This document shows positions 34,162 through 43,138 of a stretch of 64,000 bases of DNA, piece after piece. Both the position numbers and the translations under genes were made by a program. This stretch comes from AC-37 sp036389835 (GTDB lineage Bacteria; Actinomycetota; Thermoleophilia; Solirubrobacterales; Thermoleophilaceae), in assembly GCA_036389835.1 (NCBI GenBank), contig DASVWC010000040.1, positions 55,647-119,646 of the forward strand, given 5' to 3'. The notes below the pieces were generated by a model, which saw only the letters and a list, made by a program, of their open reading frames with translations, ran no database searches and was not told the origin of the DNA. Every line of letters starts with the position of its first letter. The first letter of the stretch is position 1.

Positions 34162-35691
34162 TCAGCGGCTCAGCCGCTGCACGCTCTCGCAGTTGCGGAC
34201 GGTGTCGGTGCGGTCCGCGCGCACCTTGTCCCTCTTGCCCGGGCCGCAGTCGATCGTCTCGCGGCGGCCGTTCGCGGCGATGACGTTGTCGTTGCCCGCC
34301 CCGCCGCTGTAGGTGTTGAGGCCCTGGCCGCCGTTGATCTTGTCGTTGCCGGCGCCGCCGCCCAGGCGGTCGTTGCCGTTCCCGCCCGAGATCGTGTCGT
34401 TGCCGTTCCCACCGGACACGGTGTCGGCGCCCTCGCTGCCCGCGAGCCGGTCGCTGCCGTCCTCGCCGCTCAGCGAGTCGTCGTCGTCGCCGCCGTTCAG
34501 GCGGTCGTTCCCGGCGCGGCCGCGCAGGCAGTCCTCGCCGTCGCCGCCGTTGAGCACGTCCTTCCCCGCGGCGCCCACGAGCAGGTCGCCGAACGGCGTG
34601 CCGTTGAGCGTGCCGCCCGTGTCGTTGGCGTCCTGGCGGTTCTTGCAGCGCCCCGGCGTGGGGTCGTCGTCGCCGATGGTCCCGAGCGCGGTACCGCGGC
34701 CGATCGTCGCGGCCGCGACGGCGGTCGCGCGCAGCTCGAAGGTCTCGTTGGCCTCGTCGGCGGTGTCGCCGATCACGGCCACGTCGACGTTCGCCTGCGT
34801 CTCCCCGCGCGGGATCGTCACCGTGGCCGGCGGCGGCGCGTAGTCCGCGCCGGAGGTGGCCGTTCCGCCGGCTCCCTCGAGCGACGCCCGCACCTCCTCG
34901 GAGACCGGTCCGCCCGCCAGCGAGACCACGAACCGCGCCGGGGTGACGCCGCTGTTGCCCTCGAGCACCCCGGCGTCCGCGATGTTCAGCGTGGGGCGCG
35001 CCACCGCGCTGCCCAGGATCCCCTGCCAGCCGCCGTCCTGGAGGCCCGGCTCCGGCGGGTTCGAGTCGTGCCAGTCCCAGCCCAGGTAGGTGATCGAGCC
35101 GAGCCCGCGGTAGAGCACCGCGACGGTCGCGCGCGTGCCCGCCTGGTACACGACCCGCCCCTCCGGCGGTACGGACGAGCTGTCGAGACCGGACATGAAG
35201 TCGTTGGCGGCGAGCGCCTCCGGGCCGCCGGCGAACTCGGTCCCCGCCGCCTTCTCGGGCACCTTGGCCGCCGCGCCCGCGGGTCCCTCGGTCAGGTCGA
35301 AGTTGAAGAGCGTGTTGACGAGGGCGGCCGCCTCCGACCCGGTGGCGTGGCCGTTGATCACGAAGCCGCCTCCGTCGGCGACGAAGCCGCGGATCAGCTC
35401 ACGCGCGGCGCCGCTGAGCGACGTGTGGAGGTTGGTACCGCCGGCCAGGTCGGGGATGAGGAGCACGTCGCGGCCCGTGAGGGCCGTGCGGATCCCGTCG
35501 GGCGACTCGTCGGTGAAGGTGAAGACCGTGTGGCCCTGGCTCTGGAGGACCGCCTGGATGTTGCTCGACTCCTCGTTGCCGACGTAGGTCGTGTCGTTGA
35601 AGAGCGCGACGTTGGCGGCGTTGGCGGGGGCCGCGACGAGCAGCGCGGCGATCAGGAGCAGGGTCGCGAAGGGGGCACGCCGAGCGATCAT
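34162..35691 (-). CDS. Secreted protein: GATase-like domain, Calx-beta domain, RTX calcium-binding repeats (509 aa)
   Basis: A signal peptide (about 1-25, PFATLLLIAALLVAAPANA) is followed by a class I amidotransferase-like fold (about 27-225; QSQGHTVFTF, then GRDVLLIPDLAGG and GFVADGGGFVINGH), lacking an obvious catalytic Cys. A Calx-beta domain follows (about 235-345), and then about nine RTX nonapeptides GGxGxDxLx (about 375-475). The tail FRETIDCGPGKRDKVRADRTDTVRNCE pattern is common after RTX arrays in actinobacteria. It is probably a calcium-folded surface or extracellular matrix protein. No type I secretion genes are nearby, so Sec export is likely. It converges with the hydratase gene with no gap. 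Confidence 0.82.
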   Translation of the reverse strand: MIARRAPFATLLLIAALLVAAPANAANVALFNDTTYVGNEESSNIQAVLQSQGHTVFTFTDESPDGIRTALTGRDVLLIPDLAGGTNLHTSLSGAARELIRGFVADGGGFVINGHATGSEAAALVNTLFNFDLTEGPAGAAAKVPEKAAGTEFAGGPEALAANDFMSGLDSSSVPPEGRVVYQAGTRATVAVLYRGLGSITYLGWDWHDSNPPEPGLQDGGWQGILGSAVARPTLNIADAGVLEGNSGVTPARFVVSLAGGPVSEEVRASLEGAGGTATSGADYAPPPATVTIPRGETQANVDVAVIGDTADEANETFELRATAVAAATIGRGTALGTIGDDDPTPGRCKNRQDANDTGGTLNGTPFGDLLVGAAGKDVLNGGDGEDCLRGRAGNDRLNGGDDDDSLSGEDGSDRLAGSEGADTVSGGNGNDTISGGNGNDRLGGGAGNDKINGGQGLNTYSGGAGNDNVIAANGRRETIDCGPGKRDKVRADRTDTVRNCESVQRLSR

Positions 35692-35873
35692 GCGGCCGAC
35701 TTCGCGAACCGGTGGCGTTTCCCTTCGTTAAGCGACCGGCGGCGACCCGGCCGACCGCGAGGTCCGAGGTCTCCCCACTGGAGTCTTTTCATGGCATAGC
35801 AAGGAAAATCCTCCGCTCACGCGGACGACGCCGTTCGCGGAGGGCTTGCCCCACAGCTTCCGCCAACGCCTCC

Positions 35874-36908
35874 CTAGTTCGCGACGTGCTCGGTCCAGCT
35901 CTGGCCGTCCCAGTAGCGCAGCCGCGCCTGGTAGTAGGGGTCCGGGTACCAGTTGGCCGGGGCGAGCTGCTGGGGCGGAGGGGTCGGCTGCGCCGGCGGC
36001 GGGTAGGCCGGAGCCGGCTCTACGGCGGGGGGCTGATGGGCGGGCTCGGGCTGGGCCGGCGGCGGGAAGGCGAGCGCCGGGTCGTCGACCTGCGGCGGCG
36101 GGAAGTCGAGGCCGGCGTCGGAGGGGGCGGCGGGCGCGGGCTCGGCGGCCGGTGCGGGCTCGGCCTGCGGCGGCGCGGACTCGGGCTGCGCGGCGGCGGG
36201 CGGCGGGGTGGCCTCAGGCACCGGCTGCGCGAAGACGGTCTCGGCAGCGGGCGCGTCGGCCGGAGCCTGCTCCGGGGGCGGCGGCTCGGCGGGCTGCTGC
36301 GGCTGCGCCAGCGGTCCGGGGTCCGCGGCCGCGGTCGGCTGCGCGGCGGCGGGCTCCGGCTGCGCAACTGGCGGCGGGACGGGCGCGGCGGGCGGCGGCT
36401 CCGCAGCGGCGGGCGGCTCCGCCGGCTGCGCCGGCGGGCGCGGCGGCTCGTTGCCCAGCAGCTCGTCGACACGCCGCGAGAGCCGGAAGCAGTCGCGCAG
36501 CATCCCCTCCAGACTGTCCCGCTCGATGTCCTCGGGAGCCAGCCGCGCGGTCAGCACGAGCAGCGTCTGGCCCGCGTCCTTGACCACCCCGAAGCGGGCG
36601 ATCCCGCGCGCCTCGTAGTTCAGCGCCAGCAGCACGTGCATCTCGTCGGCCGAGTTCTTGACCTTGCGCTCCATCGACTGCATCGTCTGGATCGCGACCA
36701 GGTCCGAGTTCTCCTTGTCGATCAGGAGCAGGAACGGGCCCACGTCGGTGGTGAGCTTCCAGTCCCCGTCGCTGTCCGTCGTTGCCGGGATCTGGAGCTC
36801 GTTGAGCAGCGCGTCGACCTGCGCGTGGATGCCGCTGCGGCCGCCGAGCATCCGGGAGTGCCGCGGGGACGCGACGAAGTAGTCGGCCAGCGGGTCGGCT
36901 GCGCTCAT
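35874..36908 (-). CDS. YbjN/chaperone-like domain, Pro/Ala linker and C-terminal DUF2510 (344 aa)
   Basis: Residues about 20-150 resemble the YbjN/type III chaperone-like alpha-beta domain (VDALLNELQIPATTDSDGDWKLTTDVGPFLLLID, then VLLALNYEARGIARFGVVKD). Residues about 153-315 are a Pro/Ala/Glu/Gln-rich linker. The last 26 residues carry NWYPDP and LRYWDGQSWTEH, the DUF2510 signature that in many actinobacterial proteins sits next to membrane helices. No membrane segment is seen here. The function is unknown. It lies downstream of the ATP synthase operon on the same strand, 37 bp after the preceding gene. Confidence 0.7.
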   Translation of the reverse strand: MSAADPLADYFVASPRHSRMLGGRSGIHAQVDALLNELQIPATTDSDGDWKLTTDVGPFLLLIDKENSDLVAIQTMQSMERKVKNSADEMHVLLALNYEARGIARFGVVKDAGQTLLVLTARLAPEDIERDSLEGMLRDCFRLSRRVDELLGNEPPRPPAQPAEPPAAAEPPPAAPVPPPVAQPEPAAAQPTAAADPGPLAQPQQPAEPPPPEQAPADAPAAETVFAQPVPEATPPPAAAQPESAPPQAEPAPAAEPAPAAPSDAGLDFPPPQVDDPALAFPPPAQPEPAHQPPAVEPAPAYPPPAQPTPPPQQLAPANWYPDPYYQARLRYWDGQSWTEHVAN

Positions 36909-36945
36909 CAGCGGGCAGCCTACCGGCGCCGCGGCCGCGCCGCGA

Positions 36946-37920
36946 TCAGCCGATGTCCTGGATCAGGCCGAGCCAGAACAGGAACGTGAGCGCGGCCAGC
37001 CCAAGCCGCAGCCGCACGTCGAACGACTGCCTGAGCAGGATGATCGGCACGGTGATCCCGAACAGCGCGACCACCGCCACCCAGCTCAGCCTGCTGTCGC
37101 GCAGACGCTCCACGATCGGGTAGAGCCGGTCGCCGACGCGCTGGGCGAGGTCGCGCTGCTGCGGCACGATCGCCGCGCCCGGCCACCCCGAGCGCTCCAG
37201 CGGCGGCGGTGCGGGCAGCGGCCGCGGCGCGGGGTGCCAGTCGCGCGGCGGCGGGCCGCGCCAGACGCCCGCCGCCACCCGGGCCGGCGGCGAGGTGCCG
37301 GAGCCGGGTGCCGGGACCGGCGGGAGCGCCTCCCAGTGCACGCGCGCGGGCGCGACGTGGGGTGTCCGGGCGCCGGCGGGCGGCGCGTAGGGAGCGGGCG
37401 CGGGATGACCGCCGGTGGCGGGCGGCGCGGCGCCGGCGGGTGGCGCGGTCCGGGCGGAGGGGTCCGCGCGCGCGACCACGCTCTCGAGCGCCCGCCGGGC
37501 AGCGCCCTGGATGTCGGGCAGGGCGAGCTGCACCCCGCCGCCGGGCGCGGCCCCGGCACCGGCCGGAGGCGCCGCGGGCGTGCGGGCCCCCGCCCGGCCC
37601 GTGGCCGAGGGCGGCGGCGCCAGCGCCCCCGCCTGCAGCGCACCGGGCAGCGGAGCGAGCAGCGTCAGGTCGGCGAGCGGCTGCGGCGGGACCCCGCCGG
37701 GCGGCCCCGTGATCCCTCCCGGCGGGCCGCTGAAGAGCCCCGCGGGCGCCGCCCCCGGCGCGCCGCCGGGAATGCCGCCCGGCATCCCGAGCGTCCCGCC
37801 CGGCAACCCGAACGCACCGCCCATCGGCGGGACCGGCGAAGCCGCCGCCCGCGGCGGAGCCAGCGCCGTTGGCGAAGCCGCCGCCCGCGGCGGCACACCC
37901 GGCCCCGGCACGGCCGCCAC
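36946..37920 (-). CDS. Gly/Pro/Ala-rich protein with C-terminal membrane hairpin (324 aa)
   Basis: The first about 240 residues are low complexity (GMPGGIPGGAPGAAP-like and PP runs) and probably disordered. The C-terminal 85 residues contain an amphipathic helix (AQRVGDRLYPIVERLRDSRL) and two membrane segments separated by RQSFDVRLR. The gene starts 5 bp after atpC, suggesting cotranscription with the ATP synthase operon. The reading frame keeps the codon third-position GC bias of its neighbours, which supports it as real despite the odd composition. I do not recognise the family. Confidence 0.6.
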   Translation of the reverse strand: MAAVPGPGVPPRAAASPTALAPPRAAASPVPPMGGAFGLPGGTLGMPGGIPGGAPGAAPAGLFSGPPGGITGPPGGVPPQPLADLTLLAPLPGALQAGALAPPPSATGRAGARTPAAPPAGAGAAPGGGVQLALPDIQGAARRALESVVARADPSARTAPPAGAAPPATGGHPAPAPYAPPAGARTPHVAPARVHWEALPPVPAPGSGTSPPARVAAGVWRGPPPRDWHPAPRPLPAPPPLERSGWPGAAIVPQQRDLAQRVGDRLYPIVERLRDSRLSWVAVVALFGITVPIILLRQSFDVRLRLGLAALTFLFWLGLIQDIG

Positions 37921-37925
37921 CCCGG

Positions 37926-38348
37926 CTAGCTCCCCTCGGCCACCTCGAGAAACGCCTTGTAGCGCCGCACGTTGCGCTCGCAGCGGCGGTACTCCTCGCT
38001 GTCCTCCTCGGCGGACTCGAGCCCGGATTCGGCGTCCTTCAGCCGGCTCTCGATGTCGGACCGGTTCAGCTTCTCCGGGTCCATGATCTCGTCCACCAGC
38101 ACCAGCGCGGTGTTGCTGACCACCTGGAGGTAGCCCTCGCCCTGCGCGAAACGCTTCGACGGCTCCGACGAGTCGCCGTCCTCGTACAGCCGCAGCTCGG
38201 TCGGGTCGAGGATCGCCATCAGCGGCGCGTGGTTGGCGCGGATGCCGATCGAGCCGGTGTTCGTGCGGGTGGAGAGCATCTCCACCTCGCCCTCGAACGC
38301 CTTGCCCTCCGGCGTGAGCACCTCCACGGGGAACGTCTTGTGGGCCAT
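37926..38348 (-). CDS. atpC: ATP synthase F1 subunit epsilon (140 aa)
   Basis: The N-terminal beta-sandwich begins FPVEVLTPEGKAFEGEVEML and contains GSIGIRANHAPLMAIL, the conserved loop of epsilon subunits. The C-terminal helical hairpin is short and rich in Glu and Arg (DIESRLKDAESGLE, RRCERNVRRYKAFLEV). A small acidic insertion (DGDSSEPSK) lies in the sandwich. It forms part of the central stalk that couples rotation to catalysis. It starts 3 bp after atpD and is the last synthase gene of the operon. Confidence 0.95.
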   Translation of the reverse strand: MAHKTFPVEVLTPEGKAFEGEVEMLSTRTNTGSIGIRANHAPLMAILDPTELRLYEDGDSSEPSKRFAQGEGYLQVVSNTALVLVDEIMDPEKLNRSDIESRLKDAESGLESAEEDSEEYRRCERNVRRYKAFLEVAEGS

Positions 38349-38351
38349 GCC

Positions 38352-39998
38352 CTACTGGCCCGCCTCGTCCACCGCGTCCTGCGAGTCCTCGCCGCCCTGG
38401 CCGCGCTCGCTGCTCTCCGAGTCGGAGGAGCCGGAGTCGCCGTCCCCCTCGCCGGAGTCCGCGTCGTCGCCGGAGTCGTCGCCGCCCGAGTCGGACTCGC
38501 CGCGCGCCGCCTCGATCACCTCGTCGATCGTCCCCTTCATGTAGAAGGCGCGCTCCGGGATGTCGTCGTGCTTGCCCTCGACGATCTCCTTGAAGCCGCG
38601 GATCGTGTCCTCGACCTTCACGTAGGTGCCCGGCGAGCCGGTGAACGCCTCCGCCACGAAGAACGGCTGCGACAGGAAGCGCTCGATCTTGCGCGCCCGC
38701 TGCACGGCCTGCTTGTCCTCGTCGGAGAGCTCGTCGATGCCGAGGATCGCGATGATGTCCTGGAGCTCCTTGTAGCGCTGGAGCACCTCCTTCACCTGAG
38801 TCGCGACCTGGTAGTGCTCCTCGCCGAGGATGTCGGCCTTGAGGATCGTGGAGGTCGAGTCGAGCGGGTCCACCGCCGGGTAGATCCCCTTCTCCGCGAT
38901 CGACCGCGACAGCACCGTCGTCGCGTTCAGGTGCGCGAACACCGACGCGGGCGCCGGGTCGGTGAGGTCGTCGGCCGGCACGTAGATCGCCTGCACCGAG
39001 GTGACCGAGCCGCGCCGCGTGGACGTGATCCGCTCCTGGAGCTGGCCCATCTCCGTCTCGAGCGTCGGCTGGTAGCCCACCTGCGACGGCATCCGGCCGA
39101 GCAGCGCCGACACCTCCGAGCCCGCCTGCACGAAGCGGAAGATGTTGTCGATGAAGAGCAGCACGTCCTGGCCGCCCTCCTCGCGGAAGTACTCGGCCAT
39201 CGTGAGGCCCGACAGCGCCACGCGCATGCGCGCACCCGGGGGCTCGTTCATCTGGCCGAAGACGAGCATCGTCTTGTCGATGACGCCCGACTCCTTCATC
39301 TCGAGCCAGAGGTCGTTGCCCTCGCGGCTGCGCTCGCCCACGCCGCAGAACGCCGAGAGCCCGCCGTGCTCCTGGGCGATGTTGTGGATCAGCTCCTGGA
39401 TGAGCACGGTCTTGCCCACGCCCGCGCCGCCGAACAGGCCGACCTTCCCGCCCTTCGCGTACGGCGCCAGCAGGTCCACGACCTTGATCCCGGTCTCGAG
39501 GATCTCGCGCGTCGGCGTGAGGTCCTCGACCTCGGGCGCCGGGCGGTGGATCGGCCAGCGCGTCTCCCCCTCCACCGCGTCGCCCTGGTCGATCGTCTCG
39601 CCGAGCAGGTTGAAGATCCGCCCGAGCGTCTCGTCGCCGACGGGAACCGTGATCGGGCCGCCGGTGTCGCGCACCTCGGCGCCCCGCGAGAGCCCGTCGG
39701 TGGCGTCCATCGCGACCGCGCGGACGCGGTCGTCGCCGAGGTGCTGCTGCACCTCGCAGATCAGCTTGCCCTTGCTCTCGTCCGAGCCGGAGACCTCGTC
39801 GTCCTCGCCGTAGGCCTCGAGGTCGATCTCGAGCGCGTTGTAGATCTCGGGCAGCTCGTCGGGGAACGCGACCTCGATCACCACGCCCTGGATCTCCTCG
39901 ACCCGGCCGATGTTCGTGCCGTTGCCCGATCCGTTCCCGCCCGACCCGGAGCTCCGCTCCTGGCCGCCGCCCACCGGATTGCTCGTTGTCGCTTCCAC
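38352..39998 (-). CDS. atpD: ATP synthase F1 subunit beta, with extended acidic tail (548 aa)
   Basis: This is the catalytic subunit. The P-loop GGAGVGKT lies at about 190-197, the catalytic Glu in GVGERSREGND at about 222, and LLFIDNIFRFVQAGSEVSALLGRMPSQVGYQPTL follows. The usual length is about 470 residues. The excess is a Gly/Ser/Asn-rich N-terminal extension of about 28 residues and a C-terminal extension of about 55 residues made almost only of Asp, Ser, Glu and Gly after IDEVIEAARGE. The catalytic core is intact, so the enzyme should be active. Neighbours: atpG upstream (16 bp gap) and atpC downstream. Confidence 0.97.
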   Translation of the reverse strand: MEATTSNPVGGGQERSSGSGGNGSGNGTNIGRVEEIQGVVIEVAFPDELPEIYNALEIDLEAYGEDDEVSGSDESKGKLICEVQQHLGDDRVRAVAMDATDGLSRGAEVRDTGGPITVPVGDETLGRIFNLLGETIDQGDAVEGETRWPIHRPAPEVEDLTPTREILETGIKVVDLLAPYAKGGKVGLFGGAGVGKTVLIQELIHNIAQEHGGLSAFCGVGERSREGNDLWLEMKESGVIDKTMLVFGQMNEPPGARMRVALSGLTMAEYFREEGGQDVLLFIDNIFRFVQAGSEVSALLGRMPSQVGYQPTLETEMGQLQERITSTRRGSVTSVQAIYVPADDLTDPAPASVFAHLNATTVLSRSIAEKGIYPAVDPLDSTSTILKADILGEEHYQVATQVKEVLQRYKELQDIIAILGIDELSDEDKQAVQRARKIERFLSQPFFVAEAFTGSPGTYVKVEDTIRGFKEIVEGKHDDIPERAFYMKGTIDEVIEAARGESDSGGDDSGDDADSGEGDGDSGSSDSESSERGQGGEDSQDAVDEAGQ

Positions 39999-40014
39999 CT
40001 GAATGTCTCCTTTG

Positions 40015-40926
40015 CTAGCGGAGGCCCTCGGCGCCCGCGACTACTTCCATGATTTCCTGGGTGATGTCCGCCTGGCGCTGCCGGTTGGCCTCGAGGGTGA
40101 GGTCGTCGATCAGCTCGGCGGCGTTCTCGGACGCGTTGCGCATCGCCGTCATCCGCGCCCCGTGCTCGGAGGCGGTCGACTCGAGCAGCGCGCGGTAGAT
40201 CGATATCTCCACGTAGTCCGGGGCCAGCCGCTTGAGGATCTCCTCGGGGTCCGGCTCGTAGATCCAGAGCGAGCGGCTGTGGTCGGGCGCGTCGTCGTCG
40301 CCGGACCCGCCGTCGCCGTCCTCGTCCTCCTCCTCGCCGAGCACGTCGGCCTGCTGGAGGGGCAGGAGCGTCTCGTGCCTGACCTCCTGGGTCATGGCGG
40401 AGACGTACCCGTTGTAGAAGACCTCGACCCGGTCGACCTCGCCGTCCACGTAGTGCTGGATCAGCTCGTCCGCCACGTTGCGCGCGTCGGCGTACGCCGG
40501 GCGGTCGGTGAAGCCGGTGTAGCCGCCGGCGAGCTCGAGGCCGCGGAACGAGATCGACGACACGCCGCGGCGCCCGACCGCGTACCAGGCCACCTCCTCG
40601 TCGATCTCGCGCGCGCGGCGGTTGCCGGCGCGCACGATCTGCGAGTTGAACGCGCCGGCCAGCCCGCGGTCGCCGGTCACGAGCAGGACCCCGACGCGGC
40701 TCGAGCTGTCGTGCTCCTCGAGGATCGGCATGTTCGGGATGTTCTCCGCGGCCGACACGGCCTGGCGGGTCATCCGCCGGATCGCGTCGGCGTACGGGCG
40801 CAGCTCCTCGATCCGCTGCTCGGCCCGGCGCAGCCGCGCGGCCGCCACCATCTCCATCGCCCGCGTGATCTTGCGGATGTTCTTGACCGACGAGATCCGG
40901 CCCTTGATGTCCTTCTGGCTGGCCAT
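40015..40926 (-). CDS. atpG: ATP synthase F1 subunit gamma (303 aa)
   Basis: The N-terminal coiled-coil helix begins SQKDIKGRISSVKNIRKITRAMEMVAAARLRRAE, and the C-terminal helix contains ISIYRALLESTASEHGARMTAMRNASENA, the two long helices that form the rotor axle. In between, VLLVTGDRGLAGAFN marks the Rossmann-like part. A highly acidic insertion (LGEEEDEDGDGGSGDDDAPD, about residues 196-215) lies in the globular part, in line with the acidic extensions of the alpha and beta subunits here. Confidence 0.96.
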   Translation of the reverse strand: MASQKDIKGRISSVKNIRKITRAMEMVAAARLRRAEQRIEELRPYADAIRRMTRQAVSAAENIPNMPILEEHDSSSRVGVLLVTGDRGLAGAFNSQIVRAGNRRAREIDEEVAWYAVGRRGVSSISFRGLELAGGYTGFTDRPAYADARNVADELIQHYVDGEVDRVEVFYNGYVSAMTQEVRHETLLPLQQADVLGEEEDEDGDGGSGDDDAPDHSRSLWIYEPDPEEILKRLAPDYVEISIYRALLESTASEHGARMTAMRNASENAAELIDDLTLEANRQRQADITQEIMEVVAGAEGLR

Positions 40927-40940
40927 TCGCCCCTAGCGGA

Positions 40941-42608
40941 CTAGACGCCCCCGACCGGCGCCGCCTCGGACTCCTCGGCCGCGCCCTCCTCGTCCTCGGA
41001 CGAGTCGCCGGATGTGCGGCCCTCCTTCTGGCGCTCCTCCTCGGACATGATCCGGTCGGACTCGCCCTCCTCGAGCGGGTTGCCCTCCTCGTCGAAGTCC
41101 GGCCCGAAGTCGTCGATCGCCTCGGCGATGGCGTCGCCGAGCGTGCTCTCGATCGAGTCGTCCCAGTCGCCGCCGGCGATCTTCTGCATCAGGTCGTCGT
41201 GCTCGGAGTGGAGCCGCGCGAGCAGGCCCTCGTGGAACTCCTTCACGCGCTCGACCTTGATCCGGTCGAGGTAGCCGCCGGTGCCCGAGTAGATCGCCGC
41301 GACCTGGTCCTCCATCGACCACGGCTTCAGCTCGTCCTGGTTGAGCGTCTCCACGAGCCGCTCGCCGCGGGCCAGCGTGCGCTGGGTCTCCTGGTCGAGC
41401 TCCGAGCCGAACTGCGCGAACGCCTCCAGCTCGCGGTACTGCGAGAGCTCCAGGCGCAGCTTGCCGGCGACCTTCTTCATCGGCTTGGCCTGCGCGTTGC
41501 CGCCCACGCGCGACACCGAGATGCCCACGTTGATGGCCGGCCGCACGCCTGAGCGGAACAGGTCCGCCTCGAGGAAGATCTGGCCGTCGGTGATCGAGAT
41601 GACGTTGGTCGGGATGTAGGCCGACACGTCGGACGCCTGGGTCTCGATCAGCGGGAGCGCCGTGAGCGAGCCGCCGCCGAGGTCGTCGTTGAGCTTGACC
41701 GCGCGCTCGAGCAGGCGGCTGTGCAGGTAGAACACGTCGCCCGGGTACGCCTCGCGCCCCGGCGGGCGGCGCAGCAGCAGCGACATCTGGCGGTACGCGT
41801 ACGCGTGCTTGGTCAGGTCGTCGTAGATGCAGAGCGCGTGCTTCCCGTCGTAGAGGAAGTGCTCGCCCATCGCGCAGCCCGCGTACGGCGCCATGAACTT
41901 GATCGGCGCGGCCTCGTCGGCCGGCGCGGCGACGATGATCGTGTTGTCGAGCGCGTTGTGCTCGCGCAGCGTCTCCGCCACCTGCACCACCGTCGACATC
42001 CGCTGCCCGATCGCGACGTAGATGCAGATCAGGTCCTTGTCGCGGTTGTTGATGATCGCGTCGATGCCGATCGCCGACTTGCCGGTCTGGCGATCGCCGA
42101 TGATGAGCTGGCGCTGCCCGCGGCCGATGGCGGTCATGGCGTCGATCGCCTTGAGGCCGGTGTACATCGGCTCCTCCACCGGCTGGCGCTGGACCACGCC
42201 GGGGGCCTTGAACTCGGCCGGGCGGTACTCGTCGGTCTTCACCTCGCCGCGGCCGTCGAGCGGGTTGCCGAGCGGGTCGACGATGCGGCCGAGCAGGCCC
42301 TCGCCCACCGGGATCTCGAGCAGGCGGCCGGTGCGCTTGACCTGGCTGCCCTCCTCGATCTTGTCCCAGTCGCCGAACAGCACGGCGCCGACGTTGTCGG
42401 ACTCGAGGTTGAGCGCGAGGCCGGTGACGTCGTTCGGCAGCTCGAGCATCTCCATCGACATGCAGTCGTCGAGGCCGTGCACGCGCGCGATCCCGTCGGC
42501 GATCGAGAGGACCGTGCCGACCTCCGAGAGGTCCGCGCCGCCGTCCTCGGAAATCCCCTCGATGCGGCTCTTGAGGATGCTCGTGATTTCGTCGGGCTTG
42601 ATCTTCAT
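40941..42608 (-). CDS. atpA: ATP synthase F1 subunit alpha, with acidic C-terminal tail (555 aa)
   Basis: The non-catalytic nucleotide-binding subunit: P-loop GDRQTGKS at about 171-178, LICIYVAIGQRMSTVVQ, and the arginine-finger region ISVSRVGGNAQ with the Arg that completes the catalytic site. The body ends near residue 500 (LMQKIAGGDWDDSIESTLGDAI). The remaining about 50 residues are acidic (FDEEGNPLEEGESD, then SSEDEEGAAEESEA). The ATG overlaps the atpH stop (ATGA), indicating translational coupling. Confidence 0.97.
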   Translation of the reverse strand: MKIKPDEITSILKSRIEGISEDGGADLSEVGTVLSIADGIARVHGLDDCMSMEMLELPNDVTGLALNLESDNVGAVLFGDWDKIEEGSQVKRTGRLLEIPVGEGLLGRIVDPLGNPLDGRGEVKTDEYRPAEFKAPGVVQRQPVEEPMYTGLKAIDAMTAIGRGQRQLIIGDRQTGKSAIGIDAIINNRDKDLICIYVAIGQRMSTVVQVAETLREHNALDNTIIVAAPADEAAPIKFMAPYAGCAMGEHFLYDGKHALCIYDDLTKHAYAYRQMSLLLRRPPGREAYPGDVFYLHSRLLERAVKLNDDLGGGSLTALPLIETQASDVSAYIPTNVISITDGQIFLEADLFRSGVRPAINVGISVSRVGGNAQAKPMKKVAGKLRLELSQYRELEAFAQFGSELDQETQRTLARGERLVETLNQDELKPWSMEDQVAAIYSGTGGYLDRIKVERVKEFHEGLLARLHSEHDDLMQKIAGGDWDDSIESTLGDAIAEAIDDFGPDFDEEGNPLEEGESDRIMSEEERQKEGRTSGDSSEDEEGAAEESEAAPVGGV

Positions 42609-43138
42609 GCGGCCTTCGCCACTTCCTTTCTAAGTCTCTCGAGACGGGCCCTGATCGTGGCGTCCATGATCACGTTGCCCACCTGCATGGCCAGCCCACC
42701 GATCACGTCGGGATCGACCGACGTCGTGAGCTCGATGCGCTTTCCGGTCCGGTCCTGGATCTCGTCGCCGATTCGCTTGACCGTGCTCTCGTCCAGCTCG
42801 ACCGCGCTCGTGATGGTAACCGGGAGCAGCTTGCGCTCCTGCGCGTAGAGCGCCTCGAACTCGCGCCGGATCCGGAAGAGCACCGGCATCCGGTGGCGCT
42901 CCGCGAGCAGCTCGAGGAAGCGGACGAGGCGCTCGTCGGCGTCCTCGACCATCTTGCCGATCCCGTCCTTCTTCTCCTCGGAGCTGAAGTACGGCGAGAA
43001 GAAGAACACCTGGAGCTCGCGGCTCTCGTCGAGCGCGTCGGCGAACTCCCCGAGCTGATCGTGGACGTCGTCGAGCGCGTCGTGCTCCTGAGCCACCTCG
43101 AAGAGCGAGCGCGCGTAGACCTCGGCGATCTCCTGCAA
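42605..43138 (-). CDS. atpH: ATP synthase F1 subunit delta (177 aa)
   Basis: The helical N-terminal domain starts IAEVYARSLFEVAQEHDALDDVHDQLGEFADAL, and the C-terminal domain contains VTITSAVELDESTVKRI and DPDVIGGLAMQVGNVIMDATIRARLERLRKE, the conserved end of OSCP/delta subunits. It links the F1 head to the peripheral stalk. The TTG start is the base after the atpF stop, giving zero spacing. Length is normal, and there is no b-delta fusion like that in mycobacteria. Confidence 0.94.
   Translation of the reverse strand: MQEIAEVYARSLFEVAQEHDALDDVHDQLGEFADALDESRELQVFFFSPYFSSEEKKDGIGKMVEDADERLVRFLELLAERHRMPVLFRIRREFEALYAQERKLLPVTITSAVELDESTVKRIGDEIQDRTGKRIELTTSVDPDVIGGLAMQVGNVIMDATIRARLERLRKEVAKAA

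Noticed and set aside
35692..35873. Riboswitch (cyclic-di-GMP type) or terminator in the 182-bp leader of the RTX gene
   Set aside because: The GEMM consensus is not present, and the CTCC-GGAG-TTTT hairpin (35771-35789) is on the strand with no gene ending upstream.
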